DNA of 10,714 nt from Roseovarius sp. UBA6217 (GTDB lineage Bacteria > Pseudomonadota > Alphaproteobacteria > Rhodobacterales > Rhodobacteraceae): NCBI GenBank assembly GCA_002421985.1, contig DISF01000088.1:199-10912 (forward strand), in the 5' to 3' direction. The position numbers were made by a program, and so were the translations under genes. This document shows, piece by piece, positions 1-7,513 of this stretch. Position 1 is the first letter of the stretch; every line of letters starts with the position of its first letter. Below the pieces are notes generated by a model, which saw only the letters and a list, made by a program, of their open reading frames with translations, had not been told where the DNA came from and searched no databases.

Positions 1-1446
1 GGCGTCGATCCGGTGGCGCGCGACATCTTCTGGCAGGCGCTGGTGGATCTGTCCCGAAAGGACGGCGTGACGATCTTTATCTCCACCCATTACATGTCCG
101 AGGCCACGCGCTGCGACAGGATTTCGCTGATGCATGAAGGCCGCGTGCTTGTCAGCGACACGCCCGAAGCCATCCGCGAAGCTGCCGGTGCGGCGACGCT
201 GGACGATGCCTTTATCCATTACCTTGAACGGGCGCAGGGCGCGCGCGGCAAGCCTGCGGCCACGGATCAGGTGGATCTCGGTGCCGAAGCGTCATCCGCG
301 CCACAGCGGCGACAAGGACGCTTCAGCCTTGCCCGGCTGCTGAGTTTTTCCTGGCGCGAATCGCTGGAACTGCGCCGCGATCCGATCCGCCTGACATTGG
401 CAAGCGTCGGCAGCGTGATCCTGATGATCGTGCTCGGATACGGCATTTCGATGGATGTGGAGGATCTCAAATTCGCGGTGCTCGACTTTGACCAGACCAT
501 CGCAAGCCAGTCCTATGTCAACGATCTGGCCGGGTCGCGCTACTTCGACGAACAGCCGCCGCTTGTCGACCATGCCGACATTGATCGGCGGATGCGCGCG
601 GGCGAAATCAGCCTGGCACTGGAAATCCCGCCGGGTTTCGCGGCAGATGTCGAACGCGGACGCCCCGTTGAGATCGGGGCCTGGTTCGATGGTGCCATGC
701 CGATGCGTGCGGACACGGTGCGCGGCTATGTTCAGGGGATGCACGTTCACTGGCTGACCGAACAGCTGCGACAGGTCTATGGCGAAGACGCTCTCGCCGG
801 CAGCTACAGCCTGGAAATGCGCTATCGCTACAATCCCGATGTCGAAAGCCTGGCGGCCATGGTGCCCGCGGTGATCCCACTCCTGCTGATGCTGATCCCG
901 GCGATGCTCGCCGTCCTGTCCGTCGCGCGCGAGAAAGAGACAGGCTCCATCGTGAACCTCTATGTCACCCCGGCCCTGCGGCTGGAATTCCTGCTGGGCA
1001 AGCAGGTGCCCTATATCGTGCTGGGCTTTATCAACTTCCTGCTGCTGCTGTTGCTGGCGGTGTTTGTCTTCGGAGTCCCGGTCAAAGGCAGCCTTCTGGC
1101 GCTGTCGGCGGGGGCGCTGGTCTATGTCACCCTGTCCACGGGGCTTGGCCTGCTGATCTCGGCCTTTACCCGCAGTCAGGTCGCGGCGCTGTTCTTTACC
1201 GCGCTGGCCACCCTGATCCCGGCCACTCAGTATGGCGGCATCATTGACCCGGTCTCGTCGCTGGAAGGCACGGGTCGCGTGATCGGCGAGGTTTTCCCGA
1301 CGAGCCATTTCGTCACCATCTCGCGCGGGGTCTTTGCCAAGGCGCTGGACTTTGGCGATCTGGCCGGATCCTTCCTGCCGATGCTTCTGCTGGTGCCGGT
1401 GCTTGTGGTGCTTGGGGCATTTTTCGTCCGCAAGCAGGAGGCCTGA
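1..1446 (+). CDS. ABC transporter ATP-binding/permease fusion, RbbA/YhiH-like (5' end outside window)
   Basis: The frame is open from base 1 with no start, so the N-terminal part is missing. What remains is the end of an ABC ATPase domain: a GVDPVARD stretch just after where the Walker B/D-loop would be, then the H-loop histidine in IFISTHYMSEA and the SLMHEGRVL end typical of RbbA-type second ATPase domains. An ABC-2 permease follows, with one membrane segment (LTLASVGSVILMIVLGYGI), a large extracytoplasmic loop, the REKETGSIVNLYVTP motif, and about five more hydrophobic segments. E. coli RbbA has two ATPase domains before the permease, so roughly half the protein is probably upstream. Family role: inner-membrane exporter working with a YhhJ permease and usually a HlyD adaptor, which would lie left of the window. 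Substrate unknown. Confident in the architecture; the RbbA name is by similarity only. Confidence 0.88.
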   Translation, partial: GVDPVARDIFWQALVDLSRKDGVTIFISTHYMSEATRCDRISLMHEGRVLVSDTPEAIREAAGAATLDDAFIHYLERAQGARGKPAATDQVDLGAEASSAPQRRQGRFSLARLLSFSWRESLELRRDPIRLTLASVGSVILMIVLGYGISMDVEDLKFAVLDFDQTIASQSYVNDLAGSRYFDEQPPLVDHADIDRRMRAGEISLALEIPPGFAADVERGRPVEIGAWFDGAMPMRADTVRGYVQGMHVHWLTEQLRQVYGEDALAGSYSLEMRYRYNPDVESLAAMVPAVIPLLLMLIPAMLAVLSVAREKETGSIVNLYVTPALRLEFLLGKQVPYIVLGFINFLLLLLLAVFVFGVPVKGSLLALSAGALVYVTLSTGLGLLISAFTRSQVAALFFTALATLIPATQYGGIIDPVSSLEGTGRVIGEVFPTSHFVTISRGVFAKALDFGDLAGSFLPMLLLVPVLVVLGAFFVRKQEA

Positions 1447-1449
1447 GCG

Positions 1450-2553
1450 ATGCGAGCGCGGCATGTTCTGTATCTTGCGGTCAAGGAACTTCGCGGGCTG
1501 TTGCGCGATCCGCTGCTTCTCGCGCTGGTGTTCTATGCCTTCACCCTTGACATCTACACCCACGCCACCGCCATGCCCGAGACGCTGAACCGCGCCACGA
1601 TCGGTATCGTGGATGAGGATGCCTCGCCCCTGTCGAGGCGGATTGCGGATGCATTCCTGCCGCCCTATTTCGTGACGCCCGACCAGATCGACATGGCCGA
1701 GATGGACGCGCGCATGGATGCGGGCATAGATACGTTCTCGCTCGTTATACCACCTGATTTTCAGGGCGACCTGCTCGCGGGAACACGCCCCGAGTTGCAG
1801 CTCAACGTCGATGCGACACGGGTCAGCCAGGCCTTCACCGGAGCGGGCTATGTCCAGTCGATCGTCGATCAGGAAATCACCCGCTGGACCGGACAGGAAG
1901 CCTTGGTGCCGGTTGATCTTGCGCTGCGCGCGCGCTTCAACCCGTCTCTGGACCCTGCCTGGTTCGGCGCGCTGACGGCGGTCATCAGCGCCGTGACCAT
2001 GCTGTCGATCATCCTGTCGGGGGCCGCGCTGATCCGCGAGCGTGAGCATGGCACGGTTGAGCACCTTCTGGTCATGCCGGTCAGCGCGATCGAAATCATG
2101 ACCAGCAAGGTGCTCAGCATGGGCGGTGTGGTGCTGCTGGCGACGGCGCTGTCGCTGATCTTCATGGTTCAGGGGGTTCTGGGGGTGCCGGTGGCGGGAT
2201 CGGTGACGCTGTTCCTGGTGGGCGCGGCGCTGCACCTGTTCGCCACCACCTCGCTGGGAATCCTTTTGGCAACGATCTCGGGCTCGATGCCGCAATTCGC
2301 CATGCTGCTGCTTCTGGTGCTGCTGCCGCTGGAAATCCTGTCGGGTGGGATGACCCCGCGGGAATCAATGCCCGAGGTGGTGCAATACGTGATGCTGGCG
2401 GCGCCCAACACCCATTTCATCGCGCTTGCACAGGCGGTGTTGTTTCGTGGCGCGGGGCTTGCGGTGGTCTGGCCGCAATTGCTGGCGCTGGCGGTGATCG
2501 GGTCGGCGATGTTCGCCTTCGCCTTGCGACGGTTCCGGGGCTTTCTGCGGTGA
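1450..2553 (+). CDS. ABC-2 type transporter permease, YhhJ-like
   Basis: 367-residue inner-membrane protein. An N-terminal segment (LLLALVFYAFTLDIYTHAT) is followed by an extracytoplasmic domain of about 150 residues. About five membrane segments follow from roughly residue 175, with the ABC-2 signature REREHGTVEHLLVMPVS between the first two. It ends in a basic tail (LRRFRGFLR). The ATG lies 3 bases after the stop of the preceding ATPase-permease gene, and AGGAGG at 1436-1441 sits 8 bases before it, so the two are co-transcribed and probably form a heterodimeric permease powered by the upstream ATPase. E. coli places yhhJ directly after rbbA in the same way. The cassette ends here: the next gene is on the opposite strand after only 21 bases, and no terminator hairpin is visible between them. 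Substrate unknown. Confidence 0.88.
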   Translation: MRARHVLYLAVKELRGLLRDPLLLALVFYAFTLDIYTHATAMPETLNRATIGIVDEDASPLSRRIADAFLPPYFVTPDQIDMAEMDARMDAGIDTFSLVIPPDFQGDLLAGTRPELQLNVDATRVSQAFTGAGYVQSIVDQEITRWTGQEALVPVDLALRARFNPSLDPAWFGALTAVISAVTMLSIILSGAALIREREHGTVEHLLVMPVSAIEIMTSKVLSMGGVVLLATALSLIFMVQGVLGVPVAGSVTLFLVGAALHLFATTSLGILLATISGSMPQFAMLLLLVLLPLEILSGGMTPRESMPEVVQYVMLAAPNTHFIALAQAVLFRGAGLAVVWPQLLALAVIGSAMFAFALRRFRGFLR

Positions 2554-2574
2554 CACGGCGCAAGCACCTCCTGG

Positions 2575-3042
2575 CTACACCTCGTCAACCGTTGCAAAAA
2601 GCTCTGAATCCTCGACAGTCTTTTGTGCCAGAAGAAGGCTGCATTTCAGGGCGTCGCTCAACCCGGCAGCGACCGACCGGCTCATCCAGCGCGTCCAGAA
2701 GCCTTGCTGATGATGCCCGACGACGACCAGATCGGCCCCGGTTTCGGTCGCAACCTGGGTAATTTCCGTGACCGGATCGCCAAACTCCATCCGAAGCTCG
2801 GGTGCCAGCCCCATGGCGGAAAGCCTTTGATGACCCTCGTCGAGGATTCCCCTGAAATCGGCTTGCTGGTGGGCAAGTGCGCCAGCATCCGCGCCCTGTG
2901 CCAGCGCGCTGCCTGCGACCGTCTCGACCACCGCCAGCAGGACCACACCGGCACCGGTGATCTGCGCCAGCCGCGCCCCTTCGCGCAGCGCCAGCCGCCC
3001 CTCGCGCGAGCCGTCGTAACATAGCAGGATTTTGGTATACAT
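2575..3042 (-). CDS. Universal stress protein, UspA family
   Basis: 155-residue soluble cytoplasmic protein with the Usp alpha/beta fold: strand beta1 with the conserved aspartate (KILLCYDGS, D10), the GADLVVVGHH strand and the usual C-terminal strand. The ATP-binding signature of the UspA/UspFG type (G-x2-G-x9-G-S/T) is degraded: the sequence from G109 reads GHHQQGFWTRWMSRSV, where the second glycine is Q112 and the glycine before the serine is R122. Nucleotide binding is therefore doubtful. The start is supported by GGAG on the - strand 8 bases before the ATG. It is divergent from the MarR gene, with 96 bases between the two starts, so the two may share an operator. Role inferred from the family: stress or redox resilience; the exact function is unknown. 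Confidence 0.85.
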   Translation of the reverse strand: MYTKILLCYDGSREGRLALREGARLAQITGAGVVLLAVVETVAGSALAQGADAGALAHQQADFRGILDEGHQRLSAMGLAPELRMEFGDPVTEITQVATETGADLVVVGHHQQGFWTRWMSRSVAAGLSDALKCSLLLAQKTVEDSELFATVDEV

Positions 3043-3081
3043 TGATGACTCTCCAGTGCAGGGATGGCACTTGCAATATAA

Positions 3082-3091
3082 GTGATATCAC
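3082..3091. promoter_or_regulatory. Palindromic operator candidate between usp and marR
   Basis: A perfect 10-base palindrome, GTGATATCAC, sits in an AT-rich patch in the 96-base divergent region. For the MarR gene, TTGCAA (3071-3076) and TAATTA (3094-3099), 17 bases apart, are a weak promoter-like pair that would straddle the palindrome. TATATT-like sequence on the - strand could serve usp. MarR-family repressors bind short palindromes that overlap their own promoters, so this is the best candidate site for the adjacent regulator. The palindrome is seen directly; binding is inferred. Confidence 0.45.
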
Positions 3092-3138
3092 ATTAATTAG
3101 CCGTGCAACTATTGGCAAGCTGATGAAAGAAGAAAACG

Positions 3139-3603
3139 ATGCACGCCGAGCCGGACAAGAACAAGCCCCTGGAGGCTTTTGCACGTTCGCTGGCGGCGGC
3201 ATCGCGCATGTGGAGGCGGCATCTTGACCTGAGGTTTCGCGATCTTGACCTGTCCCAGGCGAGGTGGAGCGTGCTGTTGGAACTTTCGCGGAGTGATGGG
3301 GTGACGCAGGTCGAGCTGGCGCGCTCTCTGGGGATCGAGGCGGCGACGCTGGTCCGCCTGCTGGACGGGCTTGAGGGCGCGGGTCTGGTTGAACGCCGCC
3401 CCTCTGTCGCAGACAGGCGGGCCAAGACACTGCATCTGACAGAGGCCGCATGTCCTCTCATCGTCAGGATGAAAGAGATATCGGCGGCCAGCCGGGCGGA
3501 GATTCTCGAGGGGATCCCCCGGCAGGATTTGCGTATTGCAACAAAGGTTCTGAACCTTGTTTCGGCCAGACTGGAGAATTTGAGCAGTGGTCAGAATGGA
3601 TGA
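3139..3603 (+). CDS. MarR-family transcriptional regulator
   Basis: 154-residue cytoplasmic DNA-binding protein, a normal length for MarR. The winged helix-turn-helix covers about residues 38-102: LSQARWSVLLELSRS, the recognition region TQVELARSLGIEAATLVRLL, and the wing motif DRRAKTLHLT (D92, R93, R94), which is diagnostic. Flanking helices at both ends would form the dimer interface. The ATG at 3139 follows a weak purine-rich site (AAAGAAG). The stop overlaps the start of the adaptor gene, so regulator and pump form one operon. MarR proteins of EmrR/MprA type repress such pumps until a phenolic or lipophilic ligand is bound. By position this is the likely local repressor, possibly of usp as well. 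Its ligand cannot be read from the sequence. Confidence 0.92.
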   Translation: MHAEPDKNKPLEAFARSLAAASRMWRRHLDLRFRDLDLSQARWSVLLELSRSDGVTQVELARSLGIEAATLVRLLDGLEGAGLVERRPSVADRRAKTLHLTEAACPLIVRMKEISAASRAEILEGIPRQDLRIATKVLNLVSARLENLSSGQNG

Positions 3604-4750
3604 CATAAAGGCGGGCGCGAGCGTTGTGGACAAGGCTGCCGTGGACAAACCGGCCCCCCCGCCAAGGCGCAGCCGCACGCGATGGACCAGACTGATCGTC
3701 ATTGGCGGTCTGGTTGCTGTTGCTGTCTGGCTGGCCGCCCCTTGGGTGGCCGCGCGGTTCACGAAGGTGCACATCAACGATGCCCGGATCGCGGCCAAGG
3801 TCGTCACCATATCCAGCGAGGTCGCCGGACGGGTCACGGCGATGCCGGTGCTGGTGGGGGATGCCGTAGCAAAGGGCGATCTTGTCGCCGCGATCGACCG
3901 CACATCCGCGGAGCCGCAGCTCGATGCAGTCCTGTCGAGACTTGCTGCAACCGATGCGCAGCTGGCGGAGCTTCGGGCACGCAAGGTGCTGCTCGAAAGG
4001 CAGCTCTCTGCGCGGCGGGACGCGGCCCTCGCTGGCATAGCTGCCGCAGAGGCAAACCATCAGGCATCGCTCGCGGTATTGACGAACGCCCGGACCCGTC
4101 ACGAGAGGGCGATCAAGCTTGCCGAGCAGAACATCACATCGCAACAAAACCTCGACGAATCCCAGGCCGCACTCGACACCGCTGCCCAGCAGGAGCGGGC
4201 CGCTTTCGCGGCCATCGAAAACGCGCGGGCCAGTCTGGCCATCGTCGAGGCCGACGGAGAGCAGATGAATGTGCTGGAGTCCCAGATCGCGTCCGTTCTT
4301 GCCGGACGTGCGGGCATCGAGGCCGACCGGACCCTGATGGAAATCGACCTGGCGCACCGCACGATCACGGCCCGGTTCGACGGCATCATTGACGGGACTT
4401 TTGTCGATGTCGGCGAATATGTGACACCGGGCACGCGCATCGCGATGTATCACGCGCCCGAAGACGTCTGGATCGACGCAAATATCAAAGAGACCGAGTA
4501 TGGCAGGATCCACGTGGGATCGAAGGCAAGCATCACCGTCGACGCCTTTTCGGGCCGGACGTTCGAGGGCGAGGTGATCGCGATGGGCGGGGCCGCGACG
4601 AGCCAGCTTGCGCTTCTGCCCAGCCCCAACCCCTCGGGCAATTTCACCAAAGTGACCCAGCGCCTGCCGATCCGTGTATCGATCGACGCCGCCGACACCG
4701 AGCTCAGGCCCGGCATGATGGTCGAGGTTTATGTCGATGTCTCAGATTGA
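3587..4750 (+). CDS. HlyD/EmrA-family membrane fusion (periplasmic adaptor) protein
   Basis: 387 residues. A cytoplasmic proline/basic N-terminus is followed by one membrane anchor (about 33-54, RLIVIGGLVAVAVWLAAPWV), a biotinyl-lipoyl-like half (SSEVAGRVTAMPVLVGDAV), a long alanine/glutamine/glutamate-rich coiled coil (about 120-270), the second lipoyl half (TARFDGIIDGTFVDVGEYVTPG) and a beta-barrel. The barrel carries the EmrA-like stretch ALLPSPNPSGNFTKVTQRLP. It would link the downstream MFS pump to an outer-membrane TolC-type channel, which is not in this window. Start choice: GTG at 3587 has GGAG 10 bases upstream and overlaps the MarR gene by 17 bases; ATG at 3596 overlaps by 8 bases but has a poorer site. 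Both give the same protein apart from three residues. Confidence 0.92.
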   Translation: MVRMDDIKAGASVVDKAAVDKPAPPPRRSRTRWTRLIVIGGLVAVAVWLAAPWVAARFTKVHINDARIAAKVVTISSEVAGRVTAMPVLVGDAVAKGDLVAAIDRTSAEPQLDAVLSRLAATDAQLAELRARKVLLERQLSARRDAALAGIAAAEANHQASLAVLTNARTRHERAIKLAEQNITSQQNLDESQAALDTAAQQERAAFAAIENARASLAIVEADGEQMNVLESQIASVLAGRAGIEADRTLMEIDLAHRTITARFDGIIDGTFVDVGEYVTPGTRIAMYHAPEDVWIDANIKETEYGRIHVGSKASITVDAFSGRTFEGEVIAMGGAATSQLALLPSPNPSGNFTKVTQRLPIRVSIDAADTELRPGMMVEVYVDVSD

Positions 4751-6287
4751 CCGGTATTTCGAGCGTTACGGCCCGGCCTACAAGTGGTTGGCAACCGGCA
4801 CGATCATGGTCGCGACCATTTCGGTCGTATTGTCCGCGACGATCGTGAACGTCGCCATACCGGCGGTGATGGGGGCTTTCGGCATCAGCGCGGTGCAGGC
4901 ACAATGGATCTCGACCGGATTTCTGGCGGCCATGACCGCAACGATGCTGCTGGCCGACTGGACCAACCGCGCCTTCGGGATGCGGCTGACGATGAATGCC
5001 GCAATGGGCGTGTTCCTTGGCGGTTCGATCCTTGGAGGTCTCGCGCCGAACGAGACCGTGCTGACACTGGCCCGCGTGGTGCAGGGGGCGGCGGCGGGGA
5101 TCGTGCAGCCACTGGCCATGATCATGCTGTTCAAGGTCTTTCCGCCCGACAAACGCGGCGCGGCCATGGGGATCTATGGCGTTGGCGTCGTGCTGGCCCC
5201 GGCTCTGGGGCCCTGGATCGGCGGCGTGCTCATGGATGCCTTCGACTGGCGCTTCGTCTTCTACCTGGGCCTGCCCTTCGCCGGCGTCGCCATCCTCATG
5301 TCGAGCCTGTTCCTGCCCAACCGCGAAGAAAGCGGGCCGATTCCGGCTTTCGACTTTGTCGGAGTGGCGATCCTGTCGGTCTTTCTTGCGGTGCTGCTCA
5401 GCACGCTGTCGAACGCGCAGCGGCTTGGATGGGACTCCAACATCATCCTGTCAGGGTTCGCGATTTCCGTTGTTTCGGCCATCGCCTTCGTCTCCTGGGA
5501 GATGCATACTGCCAAGCCCATGCTCGACATGCGGCTTTTTGCGAGTTTTGCCTTCTCCTCGGCCTCGGTCATTGCCTTCATCATGGGGGCGGGGCTGTTC
5601 GGCTCTACCTACCTGATTCCGGTCTTCGTGCAGCAGATCCAGGGGATGACGCCCACGCAGGCGGGCCTTCTTCTGATGCCCTCGGGCTTTGCGATGCTGC
5701 TGGTCTTTCCCATTGCGGGGCGATTGTCCGACAAGGTGCCCGCACCGATCATGATTGGCATTGGCATGGTGGTCTTTGCCTGGTCCTCCTGGCTTATGAC
5801 GTCTGTAAATGTCCATACCGCCTTCTGGACACTTGCCTGGTGGACGATCCTGTCACGTGTGGGGCTCGGTTTCGTGTTTCCCGCCATTTCATCGGGGGCG
5901 CTCAAGGTTCTGCCGCCGCACCTGCTCGGACAGGGGTCCGGCGCGTCGAACTTCATGCGCCAACTTGGCGGTGCTTTCGGCGTGAACCTTCTGACCGTGT
6001 TCATCGAGCGGCGCACGATCATGCACGCGGATGCCTTTGCCGCGACCCAGACCAGCGACAACGCCACGACGATGGACCTCCTGCGCGAGGTCGCCGGCCT
6101 CCTGCACGCCTCGGGGCTTCCAGACTCTCAGCTCATGCCCGCTGCGGCCTCGTTCCTGGGCGAGATCGTGATAATCCAGTCCTCGAACGCGGCCTTCCAG
6201 GACGGATTCCTTATCGTGTGCGGTATATTCCTGCTCGCGCTCGTCCCGACCTGGTTCATGTGGCGGGCCCCTTCCTCTGCCGCCTGA
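4731..6287 (+). CDS. MFS drug efflux transporter, DHA2 family (EmrB-like)
   Basis: 518-residue inner-membrane protein of the length and hydrophobic pattern of 14-TM DHA2 antiporters. The antiporter motif C is clear at about residues 146-168 (MGIYGVGVVLAPALGPWIGG), preceded by ARVVQGAAAGIVQPLAM. The central region holds the extra TM pair of the 14-TM class. The protein would use the proton gradient to export lipophilic or aromatic compounds through the adjacent adaptor. The gene overlaps the adaptor by 20 bases. ATG at 4731 is only 3 bases after GAGG (4724-4727), whereas ATG at 4737 (MSQIDRYF) is 9 bases away, so translation may really begin at 4737. It is the last gene of the MarR-adaptor-pump operon. 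No + strand terminator with a T-run follows. Confidence 0.93.
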   Translation: MSMSQIDRYFERYGPAYKWLATGTIMVATISVVLSATIVNVAIPAVMGAFGISAVQAQWISTGFLAAMTATMLLADWTNRAFGMRLTMNAAMGVFLGGSILGGLAPNETVLTLARVVQGAAAGIVQPLAMIMLFKVFPPDKRGAAMGIYGVGVVLAPALGPWIGGVLMDAFDWRFVFYLGLPFAGVAILMSSLFLPNREESGPIPAFDFVGVAILSVFLAVLLSTLSNAQRLGWDSNIILSGFAISVVSAIAFVSWEMHTAKPMLDMRLFASFAFSSASVIAFIMGAGLFGSTYLIPVFVQQIQGMTPTQAGLLLMPSGFAMLLVFPIAGRLSDKVPAPIMIGIGMVVFAWSSWLMTSVNVHTAFWTLAWWTILSRVGLGFVFPAISSGALKVLPPHLLGQGSGASNFMRQLGGAFGVNLLTVFIERRTIMHADAFAATQTSDNATTMDLLREVAGLLHASGLPDSQLMPAAASFLGEIVIIQSSNAAFQDGFLIVCGIFLLALVPTWFMWRAPSSAA

Positions 6288-6313
6288 AAATGAGACCCGA
6301 AAGGCCACAAAAG

Positions 6314-6360
6314 CGCCTCTGAATACCCGCCGCGTTGCGGGCCGCGGGCATTCAGGGGCG
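6314..6360 (-). terminator. Long hairpin, probable - strand rho-independent terminator
   Basis: Two 17-base arms (6314-6330 and 6344-6360) pair along their full length except for one A-C mismatch and one G-U wobble, around a 13-base GC-rich loop. On the - strand the stem is followed by a short T-run (CTTTTGTGG); on the + strand it is followed by GAAATTGCC with no T-run. It therefore looks like a terminator for something transcribed leftward from the 6380-6500 region. It would also protect the 3' end of the efflux operon, whose stop codon lies 27 bases away. Confidence 0.55.
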
Positions 6361-6381
6361 GAAATTGCCAGATGAGGCTTG

Positions 6382-6486
6382 TCAATTGCATCCGTGGCCC
6401 AGACGTGCTTCCAGTGCTTCTTTTTTCGTCTTGGCCATCCACGCCGCCTCCCGCACCGCATTGCGCAGCATGGCAGGCCGGATCAT
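6382..6486 (-). CDS. Possible small ORF, 18-34 residues
   Basis: A - strand reading frame of 34 codons from the ATG at 6486, with internal in-frame ATGs at 6471 and 6438. The last has a textbook ribosome site, GGAGG with 8 bases to the ATG, and would give an 18-residue peptide, MAKTKKEALEARLGHGCN: amphipathic, lysine-rich at the start, ending in a cysteine-containing tail. The stop is followed 21 bases later by the hairpin and T-run called above as a - strand terminator, so start signal, ORF and terminator fit one small transcript. I recognise no family. It could equally be a small RNA or a decayed gene end. Coding status is uncertain. Confidence 0.33.
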   Translation of the reverse strand: MIRPAMLRNAVREAAWMAKTKKEALEARLGHGCN

Positions 6487-6493
6487 CCTGGGG

Positions 6494-6512
6494 CAATATC
6501 TGTCAGATATTG
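6494..6512. promoter_or_regulatory. Perfect 19-base palindrome, operator candidate
   Basis: CAATATCTGTCAGATATTG: two 9-base arms around a single central T, AT-rich against GC-rich surroundings. It ends 34 bases before the ATG of the nitrilase-family gene and lies just upstream of the small - strand ORF, so a bound regulator could control either or both. I cannot assign it to a known regulator family from the sequence. It is too short-looped to be a transcript hairpin, which favours a dimeric protein site. Confidence 0.5.
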
Positions 6513-6546
6513 AAAACGAAAACGGGCCACGACACGGAGCACCGCC

Positions 6547-7431
6547 ATGAAGATCGCCACCGCCGCCTATCCGCTCGATATGCTCGGGTCATGGGCCGAG
6601 TATGCCGCCAAACTCTCGGGCTGGGTTGCCGATGCCGCCGCGCAAGGGGCCGATCTCGCGGTGTTTCCCGAATATGGCGCGATGGAACTGGCCACGCTTC
6701 GGGGGCCCGAGGTGGCGGGCGATCTGGAGCGCTCGCTTCATGCGGTCGATGCGGTGATGGGCGATGTGGCCGATCTCCATGCCGAGCTTGCCACGCGCCA
6801 CGGGCTGCACATCCTTGGCGCGTCGGGACCGGTCTTTGACCCTGCCCTCGGCGCGCGCCCGGTCAACCGCGCCACGCTCTATGCGCCCACCGGCGCGCGC
6901 GCCCATCAGGACAAGCAGATCATGACCCGTTTCGAGCGCGAGGAATGGCATGTCGCCCCCGGTGGGCCGCTGCGGCTTTTCGATACCGCGCTTGGCACCA
7001 TCGGCATACTGATCTGTTATGACAGCGAATTTCCGCTTCTGGGCCGCGCCCTGTGCGAGGCCGAGTTGCTGCTTGTGCCCTCCTGCACCGAGGCGCTGAC
7101 GGGCTATTGGCGGGTGCGGATCGGGGCCATGGCCCGCGCGCTCGAAGCGCAATGCATCAGCGTCATGGCCTCGACCGTGGGCGCGGCGGCGTGGTCGCCT
7201 GCCATCGATACCAATACCGGCATGGGCGGCATTTTCTGCCCGCCCGACACCGGCTTTCCGGCCACCGGCGTGATCGCCGAGGGGGTGCTCAACCGCCCCG
7301 GCTGGACCGTGGCGGAGGTGGACCTTGCCCGCGTCGCCCATGTGCGCGCCGATGGGGTGGTGCTCAACCGTCGCCATTGGGCCGATCAGGCAGGCCGTGA
7401 CGGCGCGGCCACAATTGAGCGCCTGCGTTGA
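6547..7431 (+). CDS. Carbon-nitrogen hydrolase (nitrilase superfamily amidase)
   Basis: 294-residue cytoplasmic enzyme with the complete nitrilase-superfamily catalytic triad: Glu42 in VFPEYGAME, Lys123 in HQDKQIMTRFE, and the nucleophile Cys157 in GILICYDSEFP. Length is normal for a single-domain member. The family hydrolyses non-peptide C-N bonds (amides, omega-amides, N-carbamoyl groups); the substrate here cannot be read off. The HQDK-x5-FEREEW pattern resembles the Rim1-like branch, a low-certainty subgroup guess. The ATG is supported by GGAG at 6536-6539, 7 bases upstream. It appears to be a single-gene unit: a palindrome lies upstream, and the next gene (IF-1) has its own leader. It sits some 2.7 kb before the reverse transcriptase with housekeeping genes between, so no functional link is implied. 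Confidence 0.9.
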   Translation: MKIATAAYPLDMLGSWAEYAAKLSGWVADAAAQGADLAVFPEYGAMELATLRGPEVAGDLERSLHAVDAVMGDVADLHAELATRHGLHILGASGPVFDPALGARPVNRATLYAPTGARAHQDKQIMTRFEREEWHVAPGGPLRLFDTALGTIGILICYDSEFPLLGRALCEAELLLVPSCTEALTGYWRVRIGAMARALEAQCISVMASTVGAAAWSPAIDTNTGMGGIFCPPDTGFPATGVIAEGVLNRPGWTVAEVDLARVAHVRADGVVLNRRHWADQAGRDGAATIERLR

Positions 7432-7438
7432 TTAGACC

Positions 7439-7468
7439 TTGAAAAAAACCCTCGACAGGCGCATTTAA
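7439..7468 (+). promoter_or_regulatory. Candidate promoter for the infA operon
   Basis: TTGAAA (7439-7444) directly after the upstream stop codon, an A-run, and CATTTA or ATTTAA 17-18 bases later give a weak sigma-70-like pair. It is the only AT-rich patch between the amidase stop and the IF-1 start, so a promoter here is reasonable, but the -10 match is poor. Confidence 0.35.
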
Positions 7469-7471
7469 GCA

Positions 7472-7497
7472 CGCGTTCCGCATCTGGGCGGAATGCG
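7472..7497 (+). promoter_or_regulatory. Stable hairpin in the infA 5' leader
   Basis: A 10-base-pair stem (7472-7481 with 7488-7497, one G-U pair) closes a 6-base loop, ATCTGG. It ends 6 bases before the AAGGAG ribosome site (7503-7508) of infA. No T-run follows, so it is not a terminator. Its position suggests a role in mRNA stability or translational control of IF-1, which is inference. Confidence 0.5.
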
Positions 7498-7513
7498 ACT
7501 GCAAGGAGAGACC

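Noticed and set aside
292..2295. A 667-codon open frame on the - strand across the two ABC genes
   Set aside because: The translation is a low-complexity run of R/H/Q/D with no fold pattern. The + strand frames have clear ABC motifs, so this is a codon-bias shadow.
4784..6322. A 512-codon + frame overlapping the MFS gene
   Set aside because: Rich in R/H/G/D, no membrane segments or motifs. The frame carrying the DHA2 motifs is the real one.
6547..7431. A nitrilase-family gene in the same window as a UG-type reverse transcriptase, suggestive of DRT1
   Set aside because: DRT1 carries the nitrilase domain fused to the RT. Here the enzyme is 2.7 kb away, beyond a housekeeping operon and a tRNA, with different base composition.
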